The notes under the pieces were generated by a model. It was not told the origin of the DNA. It ran no database searches and worked only from the letters and a program-made list of their open reading frames with translations. This document shows, piece after piece, positions 33,591 through 42,630 of a stretch of DNA of 64,000 bases (its first letter is position 1; each line of letters opens with the position of its first letter). Both the position numbers and the translations under genes were made by a program. The DNA is from Actinomadura madurae (GTDB lineage: Bacteria; Actinomycetota; Actinomycetes; Streptosporangiales; Streptosporangiaceae). Location: NCBI RefSeq assembly GCF_900115095.1, contig NZ_FOVH01000001.1, forward strand, positions 434,001-498,000, given 5' to 3'.

Positions 33591-34841
33591 TCACCCCTGC
33601 CCGGCACGTTCGGCTCGGATACGCGTCACCACGTCGCCGGCGGCCGTCTTTATGGACTCCAGCTCCTGGAGGTAGGCCCAGTAGTCCGGGTGGGCTCCGG
33701 TGAGCCGGTTCGGCGCGTTCTCCAGCCGTTCGACGAGCGAGTCGAGGACCCGGACGTGCTGGGGTGCCGGCCCTCCGGGCTGCGCCATCGCGAGCCGCTG
33801 CGCGTCCCGCACCGCGAACCGCACGCCCTCGGCGGGCCTGGACGGGTCCTCGGCGACCGCCTTCAGCTCCTCCACCCGCCCGGTGACCTGGCCGGCCCTG
33901 CGGTCGGCCGCGTTCAGCTCGGTGCGCGCCGCGGTGAGCGCCCGCTGCGCCTGGTTCCACTCGGTGCGGGCGGCGTGCGCGGACGCCTCGTTCAGCCGCT
34001 CGCGGGCCCGGGTGACGGCCGCCTCGATGGAGTCCGGTGCGCCCTTCAGGTCCTGCCAGCAGGCCTGCGAGTAGCCGCGCACGAGGACCCGCATCGCCTC
34101 CTTGACGGGCCCGACGCGGTTCGCGACGACGTCCACCCGCGTCCGGACGGAGGCGAGCGAGTTGCGGACCTTCTGCGCGAGCTGCGGCAGCTCCGCGGCG
34201 GCCTCGCGCGCCCGCTCGGCGATGTCGCGGACCTCCTCGGCCTTGCGGATGGCGCCGTCCAGCCCGAGCCCGCCGAGCCCCTGCGAGCCGAGCTGCGCGA
34301 GGACCTGCCTGGCGCGCTCCAGTTCCGCCTCGGGCTCGGAGGCGTCCATCCCGGCGTCCTTCGCGGCGGCCACGGCGGCGTCGGCGGCGGCCACCGCGTC
34401 GCGGGCGGCGGCCAGCCGCGGCGGGAGCTGGTCGAGGGCGGACTCCAGCCGGGCCATCTGCGGGGCGAGGCGCTCGGCGAAGCCGTTCAGGTTCCGGGTG
34501 ATCTGCTGCAGCCGCTCGGTGGACGCGACGAACGCGCGCCGCGCCGCGTCGTACTCGGCCGGTGACCGGTCCCGGTCATCGAGGTCGTGCGCGTCCAGGA
34601 CGGAGATGTAGGCGACGGACGCGGCGTCGGCCGCCTCCGACAGCCCGGCGAACTCCCGCCGCGCGGGCGCGGCCGCCGCGGCGTCCAGGTCCTCGAACAC
34701 GGTGACGCGGCCGTCGATGTACTTCTGCGCCTGGTCCATGTCGTAGAAGGCGGCGGCCGCCGCCTCCCTGGCCTCGACCGCCCCGGCCGCCGCCTGCGCC
34801 CCGCGGCCGCCCCGGCGGCGCTGGTCACCCGGTCCCCGCAA
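33591..34841 (-). CDS. Coiled-coil hypothetical protein of the Ter island
   Basis: 416 residues from a TTG preceded by GGGAGG. Almost the whole chain is predicted helical, with long heptad-like Ala/Glu/Arg/Leu runs (for example ARREFAGLSEAADAA and AEELKAV-type segments) and a single Cys-Trp pair near residue 265 (SQACWQDLKGAPDS). There is no signal peptide and no membrane helix. It is divergent from the first terD with 223 bases between. Its position suggests a scaffold or partner of the TerD proteins, but I recognise no named family. Confidence 0.75.
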   Translation of the reverse strand: MRGPGDQRRRGGRGAQAAAGAVEAREAAAAAFYDMDQAQKYIDGRVTVFEDLDAAAAAPARREFAGLSEAADAASVAYISVLDAHDLDDRDRSPAEYDAARRAFVASTERLQQITRNLNGFAERLAPQMARLESALDQLPPRLAAARDAVAAADAAVAAAKDAGMDASEPEAELERARQVLAQLGSQGLGGLGLDGAIRKAEEVRDIAERAREAAAELPQLAQKVRNSLASVRTRVDVVANRVGPVKEAMRVLVRGYSQACWQDLKGAPDSIEAAVTRARERLNEASAHAARTEWNQAQRALTAARTELNAADRRAGQVTGRVEELKAVAEDPSRPAEGVRFAVRDAQRLAMAQPGGPAPQHVRVLDSLVERLENAPNRLTGAHPDYWAYLQELESIKTAAGDVVTRIRAERAGQG

Positions 34842-35064
34842 CGCAGCCTCCCTTCGTCCCAGCCCCAGTCTTGCGCAAAAGGGTCAGGTTGCGCGCACGC
34901 GCGCGGCCGGTCCGGTGCCGGACGGCCGGACGGCGGTGCCTTAGCACAATGATGTTCGCCATCGCTCCGCAAAGGATGGAACGGATAGCATCGCTGCTAC
35001 GTCGATAAGGCTGGGCGCCGGGTCGGCGTCCGTCCGATTCGGCATGCGATCTTGGAGGCCCATC
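34842..35064. other. Divergent control region of the Ter island
   Basis: 223 bases hold both promoters. A dyad TAGCA (34986-34990) / TGCTA (34995-34999) lies in an AT-richer patch 66 bases before terD. I cannot assign a known operator. Confidence 0.4.
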
Positions 35065-35640
35065 GTGCCCGTCAGCCTGAGCAAAGGCGGCAACGTATCG
35101 CTCACCAAGCAGGCTCCCGGCCTGACCGCGGTGACCGTCGGTCTCGGGTGGGACCTGCGCACCACCACCGGGTCCGATTTCGACCTCGACGCCTCCGCCA
35201 TGGTCCTGGACGCCTCCGGCAAGATCATCACCGACCAGCACTTCGTGTTCTTCAACAACCTTCGCACGCCGGACGGCGCCGTCGAGCACACCGGCGACAA
35301 CACCACCGGCGCCGGCGAGGGCGACGACGAGCAGCTCAAGGTCAACTTCGGGGCGATGCCGGCCGCGGCCGAGCGGGTGGCGTTCGCCGCGTCCATCTAC
35401 GACGCCGACAGCCGCGGGCAGAACTTCGGGCAGGTCCGCAACGCCTACATCCGGGTGCTGAACCAGGCCGACGGGTCGGAGATGGCGCGCTACGACCTGT
35501 CCGAGGACGCCTCGATGGAGACCGCGATGGTCTTCGGCGAGCTGTACCGCAACGGCACCGAGTGGAAGTTCAGGGCGGTCGGCCAGGGTTACGCGTCCGG
35601 CCTGGCGGGCATCGCGATGGACTTCGGCGTCAACATCTGA
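35065..35640 (+). CDS. terD: TerD-family calcium-binding stress protein (copy 1)
   Basis: 191 residues from GTG with GGAGG seven bases upstream; an in-frame ATG at 35044 lacks a ribosome site. The TerD beta-sandwich signature is complete: [19 protein letters not shown] and [15 protein letters not shown], the acidic loops that bind calcium in characterised TerD proteins, then the C-terminal [19 protein letters not shown] motif (here [15 protein letters not shown]). The protein is cytoplasmic. The second terD follows after 31 bases. Confidence 0.95.
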   Translation: MPVSLSKGGNVSLTKQAPGLTAVTVGLGWDLRTTTGSDFDLDASAMVLDASGKIITDQHFVFFNNLRTPDGAVEHTGDNTTGAGEGDDEQLKVNFGAMPAAAERVAFAASIYDADSRGQNFGQVRNAYIRVLNQADGSEMARYDLSEDASMETAMVFGELYRNGTEWKFRAVGQGYASGLAGIAMDFGVNI

Positions 35641-35671
35641 TCAGGTTCAGCAGGAAGGGAGAGGCCCGTTC

Positions 35672-36250
35672 ATGGGAGTCTCACTCGCCAAGGGCGGCAA
35701 TGTTTCACTGACGAAGGCCGCGCCCAACCTCACCGCAGTCACCGTCGGCCTCGGCTGGGACGTGCGCGCCACCACGGGTGCCGACTTCGACCTGGACGCG
35801 TCCGCGCTGATGCTCGCGAGCACCGGCAAGGTCATGTCCGACCAGCACTTCGTGTTCTTCAACAACCTGAAGAGCCCGGAGGGCTCGGTCGAGCACACCG
35901 GTGACAACCTGACCGGTGAGGGCGAGGGCGACGACGAGTCGATCAACGTCGACCTGCGGGCGGTGCCGCCCGAGTGCGAGCGCATCGTCTTCCCCGTCTC
36001 GATCTACGACGCGGACAACCGGCAGCAGAGCTTCGGGCAGGTACGCAACGCCTTCATCCGGATCGTCAACCGGACCGACGGCGACGAGCTCGCCCGCTTC
36101 GACCTCACCGAGGACGCCTCGACCGAGACCGCCATGGTCTTCGGCGAGCTGTACCGGCACGGCGGTGAATGGAAGTTCAGGGCCGTCGGGCAGGGGTACG
36201 CCTCCGGTCTCGCCGGCATCGCCATGGACTTCGGCGTGAACGTCGGCTGA
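35672..36250 (+). CDS. terD: TerD-family calcium-binding stress protein (copy 2)
   Basis: 192 residues, clearly a tandem duplicate of the gene before it: [47 protein letters not shown] and the same closing [25 protein letters not shown] lies upstream of the ATG. The acidic loops are intact, so calcium binding is expected. The pair may form mixed assemblies. The TerC-like gene follows after 61 bases. Confidence 0.95.
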   Translation: MGVSLAKGGNVSLTKAAPNLTAVTVGLGWDVRATTGADFDLDASALMLASTGKVMSDQHFVFFNNLKSPEGSVEHTGDNLTGEGEGDDESINVDLRAVPPECERIVFPVSIYDADNRQQSFGQVRNAFIRIVNRTDGDELARFDLTEDASTETAMVFGELYRHGGEWKFRAVGQGYASGLAGIAMDFGVNVG

Positions 36251-36311
36251 CCGCCGACGCCCCCGCACCGCGGCCGCCACGCCCGGCCGTCCTTCTAGCA
36301 GAGATACGCGC

Positions 36312-37430
36312 ATGATTCTTCGCACCTTCGGGTGGTCCTTCGGCGTCACGGCCGTCGGCCTGCTCCTCGCCCTGCTGTACGACGGGCCGACCGGGCTGGC
36401 CCTGGTCGCCGTGCTGGCCGTTCTGGAGATCTCCCTCTCGTTCGACAACGCCGTGGTCAACGCCAAGGTGCTGGACCGGATGAGCCCCTTCTGGCAGAAG
36501 ATCTTCCTGACGATCGGCATCGCGATCGCGGTGTTCGGCATGCGGCTGGTCTTCCCGCTGCTGATCGTCGGGATCACCGCCAAGCTGAACCCCTACGAGG
36601 CGTTCGACCTGGCGCTCAACGACTCGCACCGCTACCACGAGCTGATGAACGACGCCTACCCGATGATCGCGGCGTTCGGCGGCATGTTCCTGATGATGCT
36701 GTTCCTGGACTTCGTGTTCGAGGAACGCGCCGACAAGTGGCTGCCGTGGCTGGAGCGGCCGCTCGCCCGCATCGGCAAGCTGGACCAGCTGGCGGTCGTC
36801 GTCGCGGGCGGCTCGCTGGCGTTCGTCGCCTGGCTGGCGGCCGACGACCCCGGCAACGTCATGATCGCCGGCGTGCTCGGCATGGTGACCTACATCCTCG
36901 TCAACGGGCTGGGGGAGCTGTTCTCCGAGGCGAGCGAGCCCGACGAGGAGGAGGCCGGCGAGGAGGACGGCGAGGCCGGCCGGTCCGGGCCGAGCTCGCT
37001 GGCGCTGGCCACCGGCAAGGCCGGGTTCTTCCTCTTCCTGTACCTGGAGGTGCTGGACGCCTCGTTCAGCTTCGACGGCGTCATCGGCGCGTTCGCGATC
37101 AGCACCGACCCCATCGTCATCGCGCTGGGCCTCGGCATCGGCGCCATGTACATCCGGTCGCTGACGGTGTTCCTGGTCCGCAAGGGCACGCTGCACGAGT
37201 ACGTGTACCTGGAGCACGGCGCGCACTGGGCGATCGGGGCCCTGGCGGTCTGCATGCTGATCAGCATCGGCCACCACGTGCCCGAATGGATCACCGGCGG
37301 GCTGGGCGCCGGCCTGATCATCGCCGCGTTCGCCAGCTCCGTCGTCCGCAACCGGAACGGGGGCGGGGAGTCCTCCGGCCCGGCGGCCGGCGGCGAGGGC
37401 GACAAGCAGCTGCACTCCAGCAACGTCTGA
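36312..37430 (+). CDS. DUF475 / TerC-like integral membrane protein
   Basis: 372 residues with about nine membrane helices in two halves. Each half carries the TerC-type acidic intramembrane motif: SFDNAVVNA in helix 2 and SFDGVIGAF in the second half. A cytoplasmic acidic loop of Glu/Asp (EPDEEEAGEEDGEAG) joins them. TerC relatives move or sense divalent metal ions such as manganese and act together with TerD proteins. It sits between TerD genes in the same direction, probably in one transcript. Confidence 0.92.
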   Translation: MILRTFGWSFGVTAVGLLLALLYDGPTGLALVAVLAVLEISLSFDNAVVNAKVLDRMSPFWQKIFLTIGIAIAVFGMRLVFPLLIVGITAKLNPYEAFDLALNDSHRYHELMNDAYPMIAAFGGMFLMMLFLDFVFEERADKWLPWLERPLARIGKLDQLAVVVAGGSLAFVAWLAADDPGNVMIAGVLGMVTYILVNGLGELFSEASEPDEEEAGEEDGEAGRSGPSSLALATGKAGFFLFLYLEVLDASFSFDGVIGAFAISTDPIVIALGLGIGAMYIRSLTVFLVRKGTLHEYVYLEHGAHWAIGALAVCMLISIGHHVPEWITGGLGAGLIIAAFASSVVRNRNGGGESSGPAAGGEGDKQLHSSNV

Positions 37431-37482
37431 CCGGCCACCGAGACCCCGGCGACACACATCGATCATCAAAGGAGACGGACCG

Positions 37483-38061
37483 ATGTCAATCTCGTTGCAG
37501 AAGGGGCAGAAGGTATCGCTGGCCAAGCCCGGCGGTGGCGCCCTCACCCGCGTCAAGATGGGGCTCGGCTGGGACGCCGTGCCCAAGAAGGGGCTGTTCG
37601 GCAAGGGCAAGGCGCAGTCCATCGACCTGGACGCGTCCTGCCTGCTGTTCGACGCCGCCGGGAACCTCGCCGACCAGGTGTGGTTCCGGCAACTGCGCAG
37701 CAAGGACGGCTCCGTGCAGCACACCGGCGACAACCTGACCGGCGAGGGCGAGGGTGACGACGAGGTCATCAACGTCGACCTCCAGAACGTCCCGGCCAAC
37801 GTCACCCAGCTGGTGTTCACGGTGAACTCCTTCACCGGGCAGGACTTCTCCCAGATCGCCAACGCGTTCTGCCGCCTGGTGGACGAGAGCACCGGCCAGG
37901 AGATCGCCCGCTACGACCTGAGCGGCGCCGGCCAGCACAACGCGCAGATCATGGCCAAGGTGGCGCGGGACGGGCAGGGCTGGTCGATGACGGCGATCGG
38001 CGCGACGGCGACCGGCCGCACGTTCCAGCACCTGCTGCCGGCCGTGGCGACGCACCTGTGA
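37483..38061 (+). CDS. TerD-family protein (copy 3, TerZ-like variant)
   Basis: 192 residues with AAGGAG before the ATG. It keeps [15 protein letters not shown] but differs elsewhere: an insertion KKGLFGKGKAQSIDLDAS precedes the first acidic loop, and the C-terminus ends TATGRTFQHLLPAVATHL, not the AGIAMDFG form. This resembles TerZ/TerX variants and argues for a distinct partner or ligand. The aldolase gene follows after 22 bases. Confidence 0.92.
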   Translation: MSISLQKGQKVSLAKPGGGALTRVKMGLGWDAVPKKGLFGKGKAQSIDLDASCLLFDAAGNLADQVWFRQLRSKDGSVQHTGDNLTGEGEGDDEVINVDLQNVPANVTQLVFTVNSFTGQDFSQIANAFCRLVDESTGQEIARYDLSGAGQHNAQIMAKVARDGQGWSMTAIGATATGRTFQHLLPAVATHL

Positions 38062-38083
38062 CCCCGGGCGTCTGACGGGCTCC

Positions 38084-39241
38084 ATGCGGCATTTCGAGCA
38101 CATCGACGCCGCGCGTCGTAAGCACCTGTTCTACCGCCACCCCCGCCCGTTCGGCCGCCACGACGACCCGGCGGTGCTGGGGGTGGCGCTCGGTGCAACG
38201 CTGTACTGCCCGGCGACCCGGCCCGCCCTCGACGCCAACATCGAGCGCGCCCTGCGGCGGGGCGTGATGAGCATGGTCGTGTGCCTGGAGGACGCGATCG
38301 GCGACGACGAGGTCGCGGTCGGCGAGGCCAACCTCGTCGCCCGGTTCCGGGCGCTGCACGCGCGCGGGGCGCAGGTGCCGCTGCTGTTCGTCCGCGTCCG
38401 CGACCCCCGGCAGATCGGCGACCTGGCCGACCGGCTCGGCGGCGCCGCCGAGCTGGTGACCGGGTTCGTGCTGCCGAAGTTCACCGCGGCGCACGGTGGA
38501 GCGTTCCTGGACGCGCTGGCCGACACCGCCGCCCGCACCGGGCTGCGGCTGCTGGCGATGCCGGTGATCGAGAGCCCGGACGCGGTGTACGCCGAGTCCC
38601 GCACGGAAATGCTCCACGATGTGGCGCGGCTGCTCGCCAAGCACCGGTCGCGGATCGTCGCCGTCCGGCTCGGCGCGGCCGACATGTCCGCCGCGTACGG
38701 GCTGCGCCGGCCGCCCGACCTGACGATCTACGACATCCGGCCGGTCGCCGGTGTGATCTGCGACGTGGTCAACATCCTCGGCCGCGCCGACGGCACGGGG
38801 TACGTGGTCACCGGGCCCGTGTGGGAATACTTCTCGCAGGGGGAGCGGATGTTCAAGCCGCAGCTGCGGCAGTCGCCGTTCGACCGGCAGCGGGCGGCGC
38901 CGCTGCGGCAGCGGCTGATCACCTCCGACCTGGACGGGCTGATCCGCGAGGTGCACCTGGACAAGGCCAACGGCCTCACCGGCAAGACCGTGATCCACCC
39001 GAGCCATGTCGCGGCCGTCCACGCGCTGTCGGTGGTGACCCACGAGGAGTACTGCGACGCCGCCGACATCCTCGGCGTCGCCGGGGGCGGGGCGATGGCC
39101 AGCTCGTACGCCAACAAGATGAACGAGGCGAAGCCGCACCGCGCGTGGGCGCAGCGGCTGATGCTGCGCGCCCGGGTGTTCGGGGTGGCGGCGGAGGGCG
39201 TCACGTTCGTCGAGCTGCTGGAAGCGGCGGACATCCCGTGA
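38084..39241 (+). CDS. HpcH/HpaI aldolase / CitE-like lyase of the Ter island
   Basis: 385 residues of the CitE-type TIM barrel: YCPATRPALDANIERALRRG at the N-terminus, the metal-binding acid in VCLEDAIGDDE, PVIESPD, and RLGAADMSAAYGLRRP. It should cleave or form a carbon-carbon bond in a 2-oxo or acyl-CoA-type substrate. This subgroup is the one found with TerD genes and is longer than ordinary CitE (about 290 residues). The stop overlaps the next start as GTGA. Confidence 0.9.
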   Translation: MRHFEHIDAARRKHLFYRHPRPFGRHDDPAVLGVALGATLYCPATRPALDANIERALRRGVMSMVVCLEDAIGDDEVAVGEANLVARFRALHARGAQVPLLFVRVRDPRQIGDLADRLGGAAELVTGFVLPKFTAAHGGAFLDALADTAARTGLRLLAMPVIESPDAVYAESRTEMLHDVARLLAKHRSRIVAVRLGAADMSAAYGLRRPPDLTIYDIRPVAGVICDVVNILGRADGTGYVVTGPVWEYFSQGERMFKPQLRQSPFDRQRAAPLRQRLITSDLDGLIREVHLDKANGLTGKTVIHPSHVAAVHALSVVTHEEYCDAADILGVAGGGAMASSYANKMNEAKPHRAWAQRLMLRARVFGVAAEGVTFVELLEAADIP

Positions 39242-40593
39242 CGGCCTCGTGGGTGGCGTCGCGTCTCGGGGTGCGCCTCGTGGACGGCCCGTGCGCGGGC
39301 GGGGCCGGCCTGTCGTCCCTCGTGGGGCTCGCGGTGCGCCGGAACCCGAAGCGCGCGCACCTGCTGGTCTCGGCGGTGCTGGGCAAGCACGTCCCGACCG
39401 ATCCCCGTCTGGTGTACGGGTCGGGGCTGTTGCTGGGCGAGCTCGTGCGTGCGCGGCTGCGCGGGGAGGAGCCGTCCCGTCCCGGTCCGCTGCTCCCGGG
39501 CGCGCTGAGAGGCGAGGCCGGAGCGGCCCGCGGGCTTCGCGACCTGATGCGCGAACCGCGGATCCCGGTGGAGGCGATCGTGCTCGGCTACGCCGAGACG
39601 GCCACGGCGCTGGGCCACTCGGTGGCGGACGCTCTGGGCGGCGCCTACTACCTGCACTCCACGCGGCGTCCCGTCGAGGGGTTCGCCACCTACGGGGGGT
39701 TCGAGGAGGAGCACAGCCACGCCACCAGCCATCTGCTGCTTCCCGCCGACGGATCGGCGCTCGACCGCGATGTGCCGATGGTGCTGGTGGACGACGAGCT
39801 CTCCACCGGACGCACGGTGCTGAACACCATCGAGGCGCTGCACGCCGTCCGTCCCAGGGGCCACTACGTGCTGGCGGCCCTGGTCGACCTGCGCGGCGCC
39901 GCCGACCGGGCCCGAATGGACGACCTCGCGGCCAGGCTGGGCACGCGCATAGACGCGGTGGCGCTGGCCGGGGGGCACGTCGAGCTTCCCGAGGGCCTTC
40001 TGGAGGCCGGGAAGGCGCTCGTCGCCGGCCTCCCTCCGAGCGTGCGGGACGACGGCGGACCGCGGTTCGAGGTCGCCCGGATCGCACTGGAGTGGCCCGC
40101 CGGGCTGCCGGACGGAGGACGGCACGGGTTCCTGCCGGAGCACCGGGCACGGCTGGAGAAGGAGCTCGCCCGGATGGCCGACGTCCTGGCGACGCGGTTC
40201 AGGGGCGAGGCCTCCCGCGTGCTCGTGCTGGGCTTCGAGGAACTGATGTACGCGCCGCTGCGCCTCGCGGAGGCGCTCGCCGACGCGCTTCCGGACGTGG
40301 ACGTGCGCTACTCGACCACCACGCGCTCGCCCGTCGTGCCCGTGGACGACGCCGGATACGCCATCAGGACGCGGCTGGCCTTTCCCGCACACGACGACCC
40401 AGCCGACGGGCCGGGGGAGCGGTACGCCTACAACGTCGCCCCTGGCACCGGCCAGAGCGGGTTCGACCGGATCGTGTTCATGGTGGACGACGTCGGCGAC
40501 ACCCCGGCGCTCGCCGAAGGGCTCCTGGAACGGCTGCGCGCGCTCGCGCCGGTGCTGGTCGCCAACGTCCCGTCCTATAGGAGCGCCTCGTGA
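39238..40593 (+). CDS. Phosphoribosyltransferase with C-terminal TRSP domain (Ter island)
   Basis: 451 residues from GTG overlapping the aldolase stop. The PRTase domain has the PRPP-binding loop MVLVDDELSTGRTVLNTI near residue 185 and an upstream LGYAETATALGHSVADAL phosphate loop. The C-terminal third matches the TRSP region that accompanies this PRTase type, with RVLVLGFEELMYAPLRLAEAL and MVDDVGDTPALAEG. It probably attaches a ribose-phosphate to a base-like compound. The next gene overlaps by four bases. Confidence 0.88.
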   Translation: MTASWVASRLGVRLVDGPCAGGAGLSSLVGLAVRRNPKRAHLLVSAVLGKHVPTDPRLVYGSGLLLGELVRARLRGEEPSRPGPLLPGALRGEAGAARGLRDLMREPRIPVEAIVLGYAETATALGHSVADALGGAYYLHSTRRPVEGFATYGGFEEEHSHATSHLLLPADGSALDRDVPMVLVDDELSTGRTVLNTIEALHAVRPRGHYVLAALVDLRGAADRARMDDLAARLGTRIDAVALAGGHVELPEGLLEAGKALVAGLPPSVRDDGGPRFEVARIALEWPAGLPDGGRHGFLPEHRARLEKELARMADVLATRFRGEASRVLVLGFEELMYAPLRLAEALADALPDVDVRYSTTTRSPVVPVDDAGYAIRTRLAFPAHDDPADGPGERYAYNVAPGTGQSGFDRIVFMVDDVGDTPALAEGLLERLRALAPVLVANVPSYRSAS

Positions 40594-41702
40594 AGCCGCT
40601 GCACGGGCCCTCCTTCGGCAGCTACCGGGCCGAGGACGTCACATGGCTGCTCAAGGACCTCTCGCATGTGCGTCTGGAAGCGCCCACGGAGGAACGTGAG
40701 GCGGCCATCCAGTCGGGGCGTGCGCACTACGCCGAGTCGCTGCCCGTCGAATACCAGCCGGGTCCCGAGTACCGGAGGCTGTTCCACGAGGCGCTGGAGG
40801 CGTCCGCCGGGCGGATCGCCCACGCGACGGGGCTGGTCACCGAGATGATCCTCGCCGAGCGGGGCCCGGACGCCGTCCTGGTGTCGCTCGCCCGCGCCGG
40901 CACGCCCGTCGGGATCCTGATGCGGCGCTGGGCCCGGTTCGCGCACGGCCTCGACCTGCCGCACTACGCCGTCAGCATCGTCCGGGGCCGCGGGATCGAC
41001 ACCGTCGCGCTGCGGTACCTCGCCGAGCACCACGATCCGGCGACGGTGATGTTCGTGGACGGCTGGACGGGCAAGGGCGCCATCACGCGGGAGCTGACCG
41101 CCGCCCTGGCCGCGCACCCGTTCGCCTCCGACCTCGCCGTCCTCGCGGACCCGGGGCGGTGCGCATCCCTGCACGGCACCCGGGACGACTTCCTGATCCC
41201 GTCCGCGTGCCTCAACTCCACGGTGTCGGGCCTGGTGAGCCGGACGGTCCTCAACGACGACCTGATCGGGCCCGGCGACTTCCACGGCGCGAAGTTCTAT
41301 GCCGAGCTGGCCTCCGACGATGTATCGGCGATGTATCTCGACACGGTGTGCGCCCGGTTCGGCGACGTGGCCGCGACCGTCGCGAAGGACCTGCCGGACG
41401 CCCTCGCGGCCGACCGGACGCCCGACTGGTCGGGCTGGGAGGCCGTCCGCCGCTGCGCCGAGGCGGAAGGGATCGACGACCTGAACCTGGTCAAGCCCGG
41501 CATCGGGGAGACGACGCGGGTGCTGCTGCGGCGCGTCCCGTGGAAGGTCCTCGTCCGCGCCGACGCCGGCTCCGAGGTGGCCCACATCCGGCTGCTCGCC
41601 GGTGAACGCGGCGTCCCCGTCCACGAGGTCGAGCCCGGACGGTTCCCCTACGCGTGCATGGGTCTCATCCATCCCCGGTTCGGCAAGGGAGCCGCCCAGT
41701 GA
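40590..41702 (+). CDS. StiP-family protein (PRTase-like, annotated 'cysteine protease StiP')
   Basis: 370 residues from GTG overlapping the stop of the previous gene. The central part has a second phosphoribosyltransferase-like loop, MFVDGWTGKGAITRELT. The C-terminal 100 residues (LVKPGIGETTRVLLRRVPWKVLV...) resemble the PELOTA-type RNA-binding module assigned to this family. The label cysteine protease is historic, and I see no catalytic Cys-His pair to support it. It acts in the cytoplasm, in the Ter-linked pathway. Confidence 0.85.
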   Translation: MKPLHGPSFGSYRAEDVTWLLKDLSHVRLEAPTEEREAAIQSGRAHYAESLPVEYQPGPEYRRLFHEALEASAGRIAHATGLVTEMILAERGPDAVLVSLARAGTPVGILMRRWARFAHGLDLPHYAVSIVRGRGIDTVALRYLAEHHDPATVMFVDGWTGKGAITRELTAALAAHPFASDLAVLADPGRCASLHGTRDDFLIPSACLNSTVSGLVSRTVLNDDLIGPGDFHGAKFYAELASDDVSAMYLDTVCARFGDVAATVAKDLPDALAADRTPDWSGWEAVRRCAEAEGIDDLNLVKPGIGETTRVLLRRVPWKVLVRADAGSEVAHIRLLAGERGVPVHEVEPGRFPYACMGLIHPRFGKGAAQ

Positions 41703-42505
41703 CCGTCCTGGTGTGCGCGGACCTCGACCGCACGCTCATCTACTCGGCCGCCGCCTTCGCCCTGGACGGCCAGGACGAGACCATGCCCCGCCTTCTGTGC
41801 GTCGAGTTCTACCAGGGCGCGCCCCTCTCCTACATGACGGAGGCCGCCGCACGGACGCTGGAGGCCCTCTCGACGGCGGCCACGTTCGTCCCCACGACGA
41901 CGCGCACGCCTGAGCAGTACCGGCGCGTGCAGCTCCTGGACAAGCCGCCCCGGTTCGCCATCTGCGCGAACGGCGGCCATCTTCTCGTGGACGGCCGGGA
42001 AGACCCCGAATGGGCCGCGGCCGTCCGGAGCCGGGTCGCGGACGCGTGCGCGCCGCTCTCGGACGTTCAGCACCATCTCACGCAGTCCGGCGGCGACTTC
42101 GTCCTGAAGCGGCGCACCGCCTCGGACCTGTTCGCCTACACCGTCGTCGACCGGGCCTCGCTGCCGCCCGGCTGGGTCGAGGACCTCACCGGCTGGTGCG
42201 CCGAACGCGGCTGGCGGACGTCCCTGCAAGGCCGCAAGGTCTACTGCCTGCCCGCCTGCCTGACCAAGGCCGCCGCCGCGGCGGAGGCCGCCCGCCGCGC
42301 CGCCGCGTCCGGCATGCTCGCGGCCGGCGACTCGCTGCTCGACATCGACCTGCTCGAAGCCGCCGACCGCTCGATCCGTCCCGCCCACGGCGAGCTGCAC
42401 GACACCGGCTGGACGTCCCCGGCCACCGCCGTCACCGCCGCCCGCGGCATCCGCGCGGGCGAGGAGATCGCCCGCTGGCTGCTGGAACGGGCGGCCACGC
42501 CGTAA
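41699..42505 (+). CDS. HAD-superfamily hydrolase of the Ter island
   Basis: 268 residues from GTG overlapping the StiP stop. HAD motif I is LVCADLDRTLIY (nucleophile Asp and acid/base Asp), motif II is FVPTTTRTPEQY, and motif IV is MLAAGDSLLDIDLLEAAD. A C2-type cap lies between. It probably removes a phosphate as the last step of the pathway encoded by the three genes before it. After it the strand has 125 bases without a gene. Confidence 0.9.
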   Translation: MTVLVCADLDRTLIYSAAAFALDGQDETMPRLLCVEFYQGAPLSYMTEAAARTLEALSTAATFVPTTTRTPEQYRRVQLLDKPPRFAICANGGHLLVDGREDPEWAAAVRSRVADACAPLSDVQHHLTQSGGDFVLKRRTASDLFAYTVVDRASLPPGWVEDLTGWCAERGWRTSLQGRKVYCLPACLTKAAAAAEAARRAAASGMLAAGDSLLDIDLLEAADRSIRPAHGELHDTGWTSPATAVTAARGIRAGEEIARWLLERAATP

Positions 42506-42630
42506 TTAATCACGGCCCGCCCCGGCGCCCCGTTGACAACCGACGCACGCCCAGGGGTCGCCCCGGCCGCGTTATGAGGCGACAATCACGGTGAACCCCT
42601 CTCGCTTCAGGAGGAGGTCACCTGGACCAC

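Noticed and set aside
40590..41702. Literal cysteine-protease role for the StiP-family gene
   Set aside because: No convincing Cys-His catalytic pair is visible; the clearest motif is a PRPP-type loop.
42532..42537. TTGACA promoter for the MGH1 glycosidase
   Set aside because: No -10-like hexamer lies 16-19 bases downstream, so I do not annotate a promoter.
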